This document shows, in pieces, positions 25,204 through 33,506 of a DNA stretch of 64,000 nt. This DNA comes from an uncultured Alphaproteobacteria bacterium (GTDB lineage Bacteria > Pseudomonadota > Alphaproteobacteria > Rhizobiales > Beijerinckiaceae). Location of the stretch: assembly GCA_937988775.1 (NCBI GenBank), contig CALKHP010000060.1:77814-141813 (forward strand), read 5' to 3'. The translations under genes and the position numbers were made by a program. The notes under the pieces were generated by a model that did no database searches, had not been told where the DNA came from, and was given only the letters and a program-made list of their open reading frames with translations. Each line of letters begins with the position of its first letter. Within the stretch, counting starts at the first letter, position 1.

Positions 25204-25234
25204 GTTTGACACATCAAACATATTGCACCGTTAT
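25204..25234 (+). promoter_or_regulatory. Operator/promoter, copy 2
   Basis: GTTTGACACATCAAAC at 25204-25219 holds a TTGACA -35; a weak -10 (CGTTAT) follows 17 bp later. The site is nearly identical to the one at 22241-22256 but drives the opposite strand toward the gene at 25277. Confidence 0.6.
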
Positions 25235-25276
25235 CCGCCGGTGATCATGCTCTTTCTATAGACATGGGAGGACACG

Positions 25277-25645
25277 ATGAAACCGACGCTGGAACAGCTT
25301 TACGAGGCACTCAAAGCACGCACCCAACCGGGCGTACGTGACATGCCGACAGAGGACCGTCAGACGTACATGCGAGATGCGCAACGGCGTTCCCGTGAGC
25401 GCCAGCGTCAGTCGGCCGCCGAAGGCACCCCAGAGCCCACGGCAAGCGCCGTCAGGCAGGCTCTCTCAGACGCCGCGATGATCATCCTGGCCACGGGTGC
25501 ACCGGGTTCCATCGAGATCCAGCGTCTCTTGGGACTCGCTTTCCCGGGACGACCCGGTGTCCCTATGACAGTCGCGTCCAAGGCCCGTACCGGGCGCCTC
25601 CGTCCTCGCATGCTCACGCCAGACCGCCTGCGCCCCGCCGAATAA
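25277..25645 (+). CDS. Hypothetical protein of the mobile element
   Basis: 122 residues with a clear GGGAGG ribosome site. The N-terminal half is helical and charged (QTYMRDAQRRSRERQRQS), the C-terminal part is basic and ends in RPRMLTPDRLRP. It could be a small DNA-binding protein; being alone behind operator copy 2, it may be the repressor, but no helix-turn-helix is obvious. Family not recognised. Confidence 0.6.
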   Translation: MKPTLEQLYEALKARTQPGVRDMPTEDRQTYMRDAQRRSRERQRQSAAEGTPEPTASAVRQALSDAAMIILATGAPGSIEIQRLLGLAFPGRPGVPMTVASKARTGRLRPRMLTPDRLRPAE

Positions 25646-25729
25646 AATTCCCACCGGCGGAATCTCTCTCGCGTCATCATGTGTCATCGTCTCTGAGTGA
25701 CGATCTCTGAGTGACGGAAGGATGAGGCA

Positions 25730-26050
25730 ATGGGGGGCAGGCCGACGACGACGGGGACAGCAGCGCAGCGGGCTAGACAGGCTCGCTACCGTGCTCGGCT
25801 GGACGCTGGCATGATCCCCGAAGCGGACGATCTCGACCGGGCACTGCTACAGTCCCTGCACGCCTATGCTGCGGTCGTCTCTCGCGGCCGCGGTACCGCC
25901 GAAGACGTCATCAGGATGAGCGGTATCATGCGCGATGCCCTCGGTCGCCTCGATGCAGACGGCTACGACCGGGCCCAGGCGAAAACCCGGCTTGTCCGTA
26001 GGCTGGGAAACCCCATGTTAAGCAGACGATATCGTGCCGTAGATAAATGA
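25730..26050 (+). CDS. Hypothetical protein of the mobile element
   Basis: 106 residues. The basic beginning (GTAAQRARQARYRARLDAG) resembles the previous protein's RRSRERQRQ segment, and a helical part (VVSRGRGTAEDVIRMSGIM) follows. A ribosome site GGAAGGATGAGG precedes the ATG. Function unknown; it is the last recognisable gene of the integrated element. Confidence 0.55.
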   Translation: MGGRPTTTGTAAQRARQARYRARLDAGMIPEADDLDRALLQSLHAYAAVVSRGRGTAEDVIRMSGIMRDALGRLDADGYDRAQAKTRLVRRLGNPMLSRRYRAVDK

Positions 26051-26408
26051 TGCCGTTTTTTCGATGAATGGATGTCGTCCCCCCATTACTCATGTGCCCG
26101 GTAACAAAAATCCTGAGATTTGAATCGCGAATCCGAGAAATCTCTGAGTGATGGCCATTCTGCACGGCCTCCAGCGGAAATGACTGCTGTTGGAAGCTTG
26201 CAAACTCCAGGTGGCGCTTGTCGCTCCAACGCTGTGCTACATTGATATTACAGCATTCTGGCATGGGCTGTAGGGCTAACAAAGCCTGTGAAGAAGCGCG
26301 GCGGGAGGCTTCCGATGCTGCCGGTTCCCGACAGGACGGGGCTATCTCGGTTGGGGAATTCAGCAGTGGGGGTAATTTGTTCGCGGGAGCGAGCCACGGC
26401 GTTCATTC
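26051..26408. other. Intergenic stretch between the element and the IS
   Basis: Nothing supportable is seen: no open frame with coding character, no second tRNA-Pro attachment sequence. Confidence 0.5.
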
Positions 26409-26474
26409 TGGTCTGCCCCCTGAAAAGTGGTCCTCCCTGATGTATGGCTTTTGAGCCGCTGGAGGACTGAAGCG

Positions 26475-26753
26475 ATGGCCAGAAAGAGACATAGTGCGGA
26501 GGAGATCGTCACCAAGCTTCGGCAGGTTGACGTTCTGACATCGCAGGGAAAGTCGGTCGCAGAGGCGATCCGCTCGATCAGCGTGACGGAAGTAACATAT
26601 TATCGCTGGCGGTCTGAGTACGGCGGCCTGAAGGGCGATCAGGTCAAGCGGTTGAAGGAACTTGAGACGGAGAATGCGCGGCTTCGGCGCGCCGTCTCCG
26701 ACCTGACGCTGGACAAGATGATCCTGGCGGAAGCTGCGCGGGGAAACTTCTAA
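26475..26753 (+). CDS. IS3-family transposase OrfA
   Basis: 92 residues after GGAGGACTGAAGCG. MARKRHSAEEIVTKLRQVDV, a helix-turn-helix (VAEAIRSISVTEVTYYRW) and the leucine-zipper tail LKELETENARLRRAVSDL are the standard OrfA layout. It binds the IS ends. It normally joins OrfB through a -1 frameshift at its end. Confidence 0.9.
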   Translation: MARKRHSAEEIVTKLRQVDVLTSQGKSVAEAIRSISVTEVTYYRWRSEYGGLKGDQVKRLKELETENARLRRAVSDLTLDKMILAEAARGNF

Positions 26754-26755
26754 GC

Positions 26756-27310
26756 CCGGCGCGTCGCCGTGCCTGCGTGGATCATGTTGTTGCTGAGCTT
26801 GGCGTTCCCGAACGACGGGCGTGCCGTGTTCTGGGTCAACATCGTTCTACCCAGCGAAAGGTTCCAACGACACCGGATGATGAAGCGGCTTTGACTGCCG
26901 ACATCATCGCGCTCGCCATCCAATATGGCCGCTACGGCTATCGCCGCGTCACAGCGATGCTGCACCGTGCGGGCTGGGTGGTGAATGTTAAACGGGTCGC
27001 GCGGATCTGGCGGCGTGAGGGGCTGAAAGTTCCGCAAAGGCAACCCAAACGCGGCCGTCTGTGGCTGAACGACGGTTCCTGCCTCCGGCTGCGGCCGGAG
27101 TATCCCAACCATGTCTGGTCTTGCGACTTCGTCGAGGACCGCACCCACAACGGCAGGAAGTTCCGCATGCTCAATGTGATCGACAAGTTCACAAGGGAAT
27201 GTATCGCTATCAGGGTGAGCCGGCGGCTGAAGGCCGTCGATGTGATCGATGCTCTGTCCGACCTGTTCATCCTGCGCGGCATCCCTATGGCTGGACCCTG
27301 TTCAACATGA
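26756..27310 (+). pseudogene. IS3-family transposase OrfB, C-terminally truncated
   Basis: Read in the -1 frame from the end of OrfA (PARRRACVDHVVAELGVPER). HTH_21 region RYGYRRVTAMLHRAGW, then the rve domain start VWSCDFVEDRTHNGR with the first catalytic Asp. The frame leaves the family after LFILRGIP and stops, so the second Asp and the catalytic Glu are missing. About 185 of roughly 275 residues remain. Confidence 0.85.
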
Positions 27311-27759
27311 TGGTGAACGAAGATTTGACCGCAGTCGCCGAGATCGCTCAGTGAGCTTAGATGATTACGTTCGCCAACTCGCCACCTCTGTCGATGGGAG
27401 CCTCCTTGCCGCCCTTATGAGATGTCGAAAAATTGGCCAAATATCAGCAGCTTGAGTGACCATCGGTGGCTTTTGCTACCTAATGCCGGAATTCTCCTTC
27501 TCCCGTCATCGGATTATAAGTGGAAAATTCCAGTTCAGAACGGTCCAGTTTTGGGGGATCAGAGCAGTTGCCGGTGGTCACGCAGCCTCAGCCAAGGCCG
27601 CGACCTATCCCGCCGCGACACCAGCCCGTTTCCGGGGGCGGTTTTCCGAATTCGGCCGTTACACCCTTGGCCGCAACGCCGACGGAAGAGTCCGCCGAGC
27701 AATACTGAAACAAACTGCGCAGTCATCACCGTAGTGAAGCGCCTCAGGCTGGCGCCGCA
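27311..27759. other. Junction region without a clear gene
   Basis: A 62-codon plus frame at 27520-27708 (proline-rich QPQPRPRPIPPRHQPVSGGG) could be the tail of a lost gene, but has no recognisable domain. The rest looks like rearranged debris next to the truncated IS. Confidence 0.35.
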
Positions 27760-28119
27760 TCACTGGCGATAGAATTCAAAGACGCGGCGCAGTTCCCGTG
27801 CGTGGAAATCCCGCGCCTCCGCACCTTCGGGCGCGCCGGTGAAAAGCCCCAGGGCCTCGGCGGTCATAAAGAAGCCGGGCGCAGGCAGGCCGCTGCGCAA
27901 CCGGCCGACGCAAAGCGCCGCCAGAAGCGGCCGACCTGCTTCGGCATCCTCCGCCATCAGCATCTCGAGCAACCCGGTAACCCGATGGATCGTCTTTGGC
28001 GGCACGAGGTCGAGGCGTTCGGCGAGTTCCCTGTAGGTTGCGAGAGTCCCGGTCCGCGCCAGCGCGATCAGAATCTCACGCAACCGCCCTTGCAAGACGA
28101 CAGCCTCCGGCTCAGGCAA
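27760..28119 (-). CDS. Conserved hypothetical protein downstream of the GST gene
   Basis: About 119 residues. A TTG at 28119 overlapping the GST stop is the likeliest start. RLREILIALARTGTLATYRE, LAERLDLVPPKTIHRVTGLL and GRPLLAALCVGRLRSGLPAP give a winged-helix-like fold reminiscent of alkyltransferase-like or MGMT C-terminal domains, but no PCHR active site is present. Function unknown. Confidence 0.5.
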   Translation of the reverse strand: MPEPEAVVLQGRLREILIALARTGTLATYRELAERLDLVPPKTIHRVTGLLEMLMAEDAEAGRPLLAALCVGRLRSGLPAPGFFMTAEALGLFTGAPEGAEARDFHARELRRVFEFYRQ

Positions 28120-28723
28120 GACCCTCGACCGCAAGTGCCTTGACCACACCAGAGTCCTTCTGCATCTGCCCGTAATAGCGGGCAATCTCGGTGAGACCGG
28201 AGATATCAAGCTTGACCGCATGGGCCCAGCGCAGGACCACGAACAGATAGGCATCGGCGATGGAGCGCTGCTGGGCGATCCAGTCACGGCCTTTCAACTG
28301 CTTGTCCACCACGTCGAACAGGTCGCGCAGGGTTTTCCGTGCATGGGCCTTAGTCTTGTCGATGGTCGCCTCGTCGCCCAGATAGGCGGTCGCGCCGAAC
28401 AGCGGTTTGAAGGCAGGGTGGATGTCGGAATTGACGAGGCCAAGCCAGCGATGCACCTCTGCGTCACCGCGCGGCGTGCCATCCCCGCCCAGTTTCGCGT
28501 CAGGATAAGCCTCCGCCAGATAGCCCAGCACGCCGGCATTCTGGGTGATTACCGAACCGTCCACCTCGAGCGCCGGCACCGCGCCCAATGGATTGACGCG
28601 CAGATAGGCTTCCTTTTTCAGATCGTCATGACTGAGCTTTTCGCTCTTATAGGGCGCACCGGTCCATTCCAGCACGATATGGGCGGCCAGGGGGCATGCA
28701 CCCGCCATGTAATACAGCTTCAC
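28112..28723 (-). CDS. gst: Glutathione S-transferase, beta-class-like
   Basis: 203 residues. The thioredoxin-like N-domain starts MKLYYMAGACPLAAHI, with the beta-class catalytic Cys10; VNPLGAVPALEVDG holds the cis-Pro and the glutathione-binding strand, and the helical C-domain contains SIADAYLFVVLRWA. It conjugates or reduces electrophiles with glutathione in the cytosol. It overlaps the small gene downstream. Confidence 0.9.
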   Translation of the reverse strand: MKLYYMAGACPLAAHIVLEWTGAPYKSEKLSHDDLKKEAYLRVNPLGAVPALEVDGSVITQNAGVLGYLAEAYPDAKLGGDGTPRGDAEVHRWLGLVNSDIHPAFKPLFGATAYLGDEATIDKTKAHARKTLRDLFDVVDKQLKGRDWIAQQRSIADAYLFVVLRWAHAVKLDISGLTEIARYYGQMQKDSGVVKALAVEGLA

Positions 28724-28798
28724 GATCGTCTCCTCGATAAACGTTGAAGAATGTCGTCAGGATACTCAGCCGGGCAAGACAAGCCTCCGGGTTGACGC

Positions 28799-29425
28799 TC
28801 AGGCCGCGCCTTTCCACGCGCAGGCCTGGACGAGCGCAGGGTCATCCGCGTGCTCGATCAGCATCTGCTCGACACGAGCCTGCCACAGCGTTGCAAAGCG
28901 CGCCTGCTCGTCCTTGTTGCCCTGTTCCGCCACGACCTGCGGGAATAATGCCTGCATCTCGCGTGCCGCCGGGACGGCAGACATATCGAAATCGAGGACC
29001 ACGCCGCGCTCATTGTCACACCGGCGCAGCGCCATGAGTCCATCGATTGGCGCATCGAAATGCAGGAGATCGCGGCGTGTGAAACGGCGATGCGGACCGA
29101 TACCGCCGAATCCGGTTTCGGGAGCCGCGCCGGTGAGGAGCGTGGCGATGGCGGCGATGACGCCGGTCGTGCCCTGATCACGGGGATCGCGGAGGTACAC
29201 TTTAATGGCCCCACGCGCCGGCACATCATCGCCGTAGAGATGCCGGAGGCCGCGCCGTACCATCAGATAGGCGCCGGCAACCGTCGGGCAGGAGTGGCCG
29301 GCAAGCTTCACGGCATCGGCATAGGCGTAGGTCATCATCCCGCTTTTTGAAGCGCCGAGAAAAACCGCCAGGGGATCATGCAGCGTGATGATCGGAACGT
29401 CAGCAAAGAAGTCGGGAAAATCCAT
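28799..29425 (-). CDS. FmdE-like domain protein
   Basis: 208 residues with GGAGGATACG before the ATG. LAGHSCPTVAGAYLMVRRGL matches the Cys-containing core of the FmdE (formylmethanofuran dehydrogenase subunit E-like) family; FGGIGPHRRFTRRDLLHFDA lies in the second half. Bacterial members are thought to bind metal or a cofactor; no methanofuran pathway is visible here. Upstream of the GST gene on the same strand, with a 75-bp gap. Confidence 0.65.
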   Translation of the reverse strand: MDFPDFFADVPIITLHDPLAVFLGASKSGMMTYAYADAVKLAGHSCPTVAGAYLMVRRGLRHLYGDDVPARGAIKVYLRDPRDQGTTGVIAAIATLLTGAAPETGFGGIGPHRRFTRRDLLHFDAPIDGLMALRRCDNERGVVLDFDMSAVPAAREMQALFPQVVAEQGNKDEQARFATLWQARVEQMLIEHADDPALVQACAWKGAA

Positions 29426-29891
29426 CGTATCCTCCGATACGTGATGCCGCAGCTCCTATCGGCCCGATCGGGGGCGGAGCGCGGCGTGATAATATGTATT
29501 TCTAATTCATGTTTATTCGGCCGGCAATCGAGCATTCTGGCGCATCCGTCTCCCAACGGTGAGATGACCCCCCGTATCACGCCGGCGGTGTCGCTCGATA
29601 TCGCACCGGTAACCCTGCCGGCCCGTCATGGAAGGGACAGTTAGCAGCTATGCGCCCGGCGTCCAATTCCCATGCACTGGGCGCCTGCGCATCGTCGTGC
29701 AGAACAAAAAGGCGCGTCGATCCTGCGCTGCCGCGCGCATTTCGTTGCCGCGTCAGTGCCGAGAGCGCGATTTCTCAGGTATCGACCTCCGCGCAGATCT
29801 TTGGCGACGACCGTAATGGAGATAGGGGGCGCCAGCACCGGTACGTCCCGGCGCGGGTTCACTGTATGCGACGGGAGTCGGCCCGCAACGA
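29426..29891. other. Intergenic region upstream of the FmdE-like gene
   Basis: AT-rich piece near 29490-29520 may hold the FmdE-like gene's promoter. Remaining frames (29641-29899) show no family resemblance. Confidence 0.4.
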
Positions 29892-30206
29892 TCACCTAAT
29901 GGCTGTGCTGACTGGATCATCACCTTGCATGGCGACGTGGAGGTTGCGCAGCATCAGCGCTCGGATGGTGAGGGTCACCGCGCAAACCAGCATCAAGCGT
30001 AGTTGCGCGCGGCTCGGCCAGGAGCGGCGCAAGGCGGCCAGCATGATCGCGGCGAGCACGCCGGCGATCGCCGCACGTGCTGCCGTGACGAAATAGGCAT
30101 CGAGCCCCTTCACGGCGAGCCGCGTCGCCGGCACCGTGCCGCTGAAGATCAGCATACCGATAATGGCGAGCAGTAGCCCGTAATTCGCGCGACTGAGCGC
30201 CTTCAC
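29892..30206 (-). pseudogene. EamA/DMT-family transporter, N-terminal fragment
   Basis: YGLLLAIIGMLIFSGTVPAT, RLAVKGLDAYFVTAARAAIA and GVLAAIMLAALRRSWPS are the first two helices of an EamA drug/metabolite transporter. After about 75 residues the sequence leaves the family and ends at 104 residues instead of about 300, with eight helices missing. It is a broken gene. Confidence 0.75.
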
Positions 30207-30571
30207 GCGCTTGGCTCGGACAGGAGCAGGGTCAGCCGGCTCGAAATAAATAGAATAAACATTGCCCCCAATTCTCTCGTTTTGACGTCTTCTCCCTCCG
30301 AAGAATCGGTACCCGATTCTTCGGAAAGTACTTCAGCAGCACCGCCATGCGCGCAGCTAACTCAATCGATGCGAGCGACCCTTGCGGCAGTCGCTACCCG
30401 ACGAGCACAAAAAAGTCCGCCGAAGTGGGCTTAGTCAGATCGATTGGGTACGCGGCGTTATAGGTTGCCGGGGGAGGCTCGCCGCTAGGCGGAAGTCTGG
30501 ACAAGTTGCCGAGATAGTCGACAGCGGCAGGCCGGCTATCGGAAGCCCCGCCGAACAGGGCCGGCCGCGCT
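30207..30571. other. Intergenic stretch, nothing recognised
   Basis: No coding character or repeat. GAATCGGTACCCGATTC at 30302-30318 is a perfect dyad (8-bp arms, one central base) of unknown use. Confidence 0.4.
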
Positions 30572-30802
30572 TCATGCCGCGCCTGGCCCATCAGGATCAG
30601 GCTCCATCTCATCGACAAACCGCTGGGTCTTTTCTTTGTCGATGATCCGTTGATCCTTCTCCCGCATCAATTCGAGTCCGGTGCCGAGATTGCGAAGTGT
30701 TAACGCTGCGCGCCTCAACAGGATCTGTAAATCATCCCTCGGAGCATTCGCGATATTGTTTGCAGCGTCTTCAAGCTGGCGGACCAGGCGATCTCGGCTC
30801 AT
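30572..30802 (-). CDS. Small hypothetical protein, helical
   Basis: 76 residues from the ATG at 30802 behind GGAGATGGAG. RLVRQLEDAANNIANAPRDD and LQILLRRAALTLRNLGTGLE suggest amphipathic helices, with an acidic tail. No family recognised; codon usage looks genuine. Confidence 0.5.
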   Translation of the reverse strand: MSRDRLVRQLEDAANNIANAPRDDLQILLRRAALTLRNLGTGLELMREKDQRIIDKEKTQRFVDEMEPDPDGPGAA

Positions 30803-31189
30803 GGCGCTCTCCATCTCCATTGGAGCTTAGCTAAAAGGGTCCGGAGAGCAAATGTTCCCGAGCCAAACCCATCCACCCGCAATCGTTGGGTGAATAGGCC
30901 GCACAGCCTGATCGACACCCAGCGCAGCGCAAAGCTCGTGCGACGGACGAAAAGCCCTCTGTCCGGAAGTCTCTTCCGACAGCGAACTTGCGCAGCGACG
31001 ACCACCCCCGTGAGCGACGGCAAAGCCCCGCTACAAGCCTTCCTTGACGCGCCGCCCATTGCGACGAAGAGACGGCTGCCGACGACGCGTCGCCGGGCGC
31101 AAGCCGTCGTCGGGCATGTGAACTATGGATGTACGGCAAAAAACCAGCGGGGCGGGCGCGTTTTCAGGCCCTTCCAAATCTTTCAAATC

Positions 31190-31350
31190 GATATGATGGT
31201 CAGGCCGATATTCGGTGGGCTGTTCGTGTCGTACGGGACGTGGCGCGGCGTGTTTTTCGTCAACGTGCCGATCGGCGTGGCGATCTTCGTGCTGCTCGTT
31301 GCCGCGCGGCCGATGGTCGCCCACATCCCGGAGTACCACGGCGCCTGGCA
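31190..31350 (+). pseudogene. MFS (DHA2-type) transporter internal fragment
   Basis: FGGLFVSYGTWRGVFFVNVP followed by IGVAIFVLLVAARP is the helix 5-6 signature of 14-helix MFS exporters. The flanks do not continue the family, so only about 50 residues survive. The remaining bases between 30803 and 31608 show no other gene. Confidence 0.7.
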
Positions 31351-31608
31351 GCCCGATCACTGCTCTGCCCTGCCCGTGCACGGGCGCTGCGCGATGCGGG
31401 GGTCTTTCCGGCAAACAAAGATGCGCGAGGAATGTATTTTTTGCCATGATCCGGGCTAGAACGGTTGCAGCGCCAGTGTTGGGTCACGCAGCCGGACGCA
31501 ACAGGCCGTGTCGGCGGTATTCCGGCCCTTGTCGGCGATCTGGATCGGGATGGGCTCCGAAGTTGTTGCGCCGCGTTGGGCAAGCTTGATGATCTGGCGT
31601 GAAGGAGA

Positions 31609-32085
31609 ATGATCGTGACAGCAAGATTAAATTACCGGAAGGCCGCGCCGCAAGGCATCGCGGCGCTTCGTGGCCTGCAGGATTATGTCGAAAACAGCGG
31701 GCTTGAGCACACGCTCCTGGAACTGGTGAAGACGCGCGCCTCGCAGCTCAACGGCTGCGCTTATTGCCTCGACATGCACACCAAGGATGCGCGCGCCGCC
31801 GGCGAGAGCGAGCAGCGGCTCTACGCGCTCCCCGCCTGGCGTGAAACGCCGTTCTTCAACGCGCGCGAGCGGGCCGCGCTGGCCTGGGCCGAGGCGGTCA
31901 CCCGCATCGACCCGGAGCGCATCGACGACCAACTCTACGCGACGCTTGGCGCCCATTTCAACGAGAAGGAAATCGTCGACCTGACGCTTGCGATCGTCGC
32001 GATCAACGGCTGGAACCGCCTTGCCATCCCGTTCCGCACGCCGCCCGGCAGCTATCAGCCGGCGCAGGCAGCCGCGAACGCTTGA
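31609..32085 (+). CDS. AhpD/carboxymuconolactone decarboxylase-family protein
   Basis: 158 residues after GAAGGAGA. LVKTRASQLNGCAYCLDMHT contains the redox C-x-x-C and the distal His of AhpD-like peroxidase-reductases; LTLAIVAINGWNRLAI closes the fold. Such proteins reduce peroxides or peroxidise lipoyl partners. A free-standing gene in the mosaic region, often found beside regulators or GSTs in proteobacteria. Confidence 0.88.
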   Translation: MIVTARLNYRKAAPQGIAALRGLQDYVENSGLEHTLLELVKTRASQLNGCAYCLDMHTKDARAAGESEQRLYALPAWRETPFFNARERAALAWAEAVTRIDPERIDDQLYATLGAHFNEKEIVDLTLAIVAINGWNRLAIPFRTPPGSYQPAQAAANA

Positions 32086-32134
32086 GAGTTCCCGAGACCC
32101 GGGTTTGCGGAGAGCGCCAAACGTCCGTCGCCGC

Positions 32135-32986
32135 TCACTGTGGCGTGGAGAAGAGCTTCTGCGCTTCAGGGTGACGGATATCGGCCGCGAGTCCGGCAAA
32201 ACTTCCCGTCGCGTGAAGTTCGCGTGCCAGCGTCCGGATCGTCGACATTGCAACCAGCGTTCCCGCTGAGGCAATCGTAATGCGGGCGACCCCCATGCGC
32301 TCGAACGCCGCCGCATCGGGCATGCCGGCGCGGCCGGTGATATTCACCGGTGCATCGATCGCCCGCACCAGGCTGGCGATGAGTTCCGGGTCGCGCACCC
32401 CGAACGGATAGACGCAATCGGCGCCGGCTGCGAGATAGGCCTTGCAGCGCCCGACGGTTGCCTCGAACCGTGCCGCTTCCTCGTCGGTGCTGCGCAGGTA
32501 GGTATCGCAGCGGGCGTTGATCACCAGCGCGACACCTTCCTTGCGAGCGGCCTCACGCGCGGCACGCAGGCGGGCGCAGGCATCGTCGACGTTGCGAAGC
32601 ACGCCACGGACACCGTCCTCGAGATTAATGCCGACCACACCCGCCGCGATGATTTCGGTAACGTGACGGGCGACCTCCGCCACGCTCTCGCCGTAGCCGG
32701 CCTCGATATCGGCGCTGACGGGAACTCGTGCCGCCCGCACGATGCGGGCGGTGGCCGCCACGATCTCGGGCCATGGCGCGATCTCGCCGTCGGGATAGCC
32801 CAGGGCCCAGGCCACGCCGCCGCTGGTCGTGGCGAGCGCATCGAACCCGGCGTCGGCGAAGAGCCGGGCGCTCATCGGATCCCAGGCATTCGGCATGAGC
32901 AGGATCGGCGGCGCCCGATGGCGCATGAGAAAATCGCGCGCGGTTTCGGCCTGTTGCGTCCGGTCCACCACAGCCTGCTTGTCCAC
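32135..32986 (-). CDS. Isocitrate lyase/PEP mutase-family protein
   Basis: 283 residues from a GTG at 32986 preceded by GGAGGAGAC (the open frame upstream is not coding). LLMPNAWDPMSARLFADAGF, ALATTSGGVAWALGYPDGE, VSADIEAGYG (metal Asp), GINLEDG and INARCDTYL are the family blocks. Members include carboxyvinyl-carboxyphosphonate phosphorylmutase-like, oxaloacetase-like and 2-methylisocitrate-lyase-like enzymes. The gating-loop Cys motif of true lyases (KKCGH) is absent, so C-C lyase activity on isocitrates is unlikely. Confidence 0.88.
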   Translation of the reverse strand: MDKQAVVDRTQQAETARDFLMRHRAPPILLMPNAWDPMSARLFADAGFDALATTSGGVAWALGYPDGEIAPWPEIVAATARIVRAARVPVSADIEAGYGESVAEVARHVTEIIAAGVVGINLEDGVRGVLRNVDDACARLRAAREAARKEGVALVINARCDTYLRSTDEEAARFEATVGRCKAYLAAGADCVYPFGVRDPELIASLVRAIDAPVNITGRAGMPDAAAFERMGVARITIASAGTLVAMSTIRTLARELHATGSFAGLAADIRHPEAQKLFSTPQ

Positions 32987-33197
32987 GTGCCGTCTCCTCC
33001 AGACCAACCCTGCTCCCGCCACTCCTGAGAAACAAGCCGCCGCACTGTCGCGGCCTGCGGCAAGCCGGCATCGGCCCTTTTCCCGGGCGCCGCGAGTTTG
33101 CTGTTCTGACATATCAAGATCCGTAAATAAGGATATCTTTATATCTTTGTTGACGGCTGCATGGATTGCGCCATAATGCGGTGGTCGTGGTTCCCTG

Positions 33198-33395
33198 GCG
33201 GTTCTCTTCGGATCGTCCGGGCTAAGAGGGAATTCGGCGTATCGCCGCCCGGAAGGGAAGCGATGCAACCGGAGCTGCCCCCGCAACTGTCAGCGGTGAG
33301 CCGCTGTCCAATGTGGTCACTGGGGTCGTCAAGGCTCCGGGAAGGCCGGACAGTAGCATCGAGCCGCGAGCCAAGAGACCTGCCGCGACGACGTG
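33198..33395 (+). promoter_or_regulatory. Cobalamin (B12) riboswitch
   Basis: The leader has the conserved elements in order: GGTTCTC, the GAAGCGATGCAACCGGAGCT core with GCCCCCGCAACTGT, CACTGGG-like TCACTGGGGTC, GGGAAGGCCGGACAG, and the B12 box AGCCAAGAGACCTGCC at 33369-33384. It stands 110 bp before metE. Adenosylcobalamin binding would turn off the B12-independent methionine synthase when B12 is available. Confidence 0.92.
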
Positions 33396-33506
33396 AACGT
33401 CCTCGGGCGGGGTGTCCCGGTGGTGCGGTTGCGATGTTCCCGGTGGCCTGCCGGGGCTCCCAGGCGCGTCCGCCATGGCCTTTGCCTCCAACATTGGGGT
33501 TAAGCC

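Larger units (their letters stand above)
26409..27310 (+). mobile_element. Truncated IS3-family insertion sequence (orfA intact, orfB cut)
   Basis: The left end lies near TGGTCTGCCCCCTGAAAAG at 26409, followed by orfA and a frame-shifted orfB that stops short. No matching right terminal repeat is found, so the copy has lost its right half and cannot move by itself. Confidence 0.75.

Noticed and set aside
32987..33286. N-terminal extension of the PEP-mutase-family protein
   Set aside because: The extra 100 residues have no family match, and GGAGGAGAC directly before GTG 32986 marks the start.
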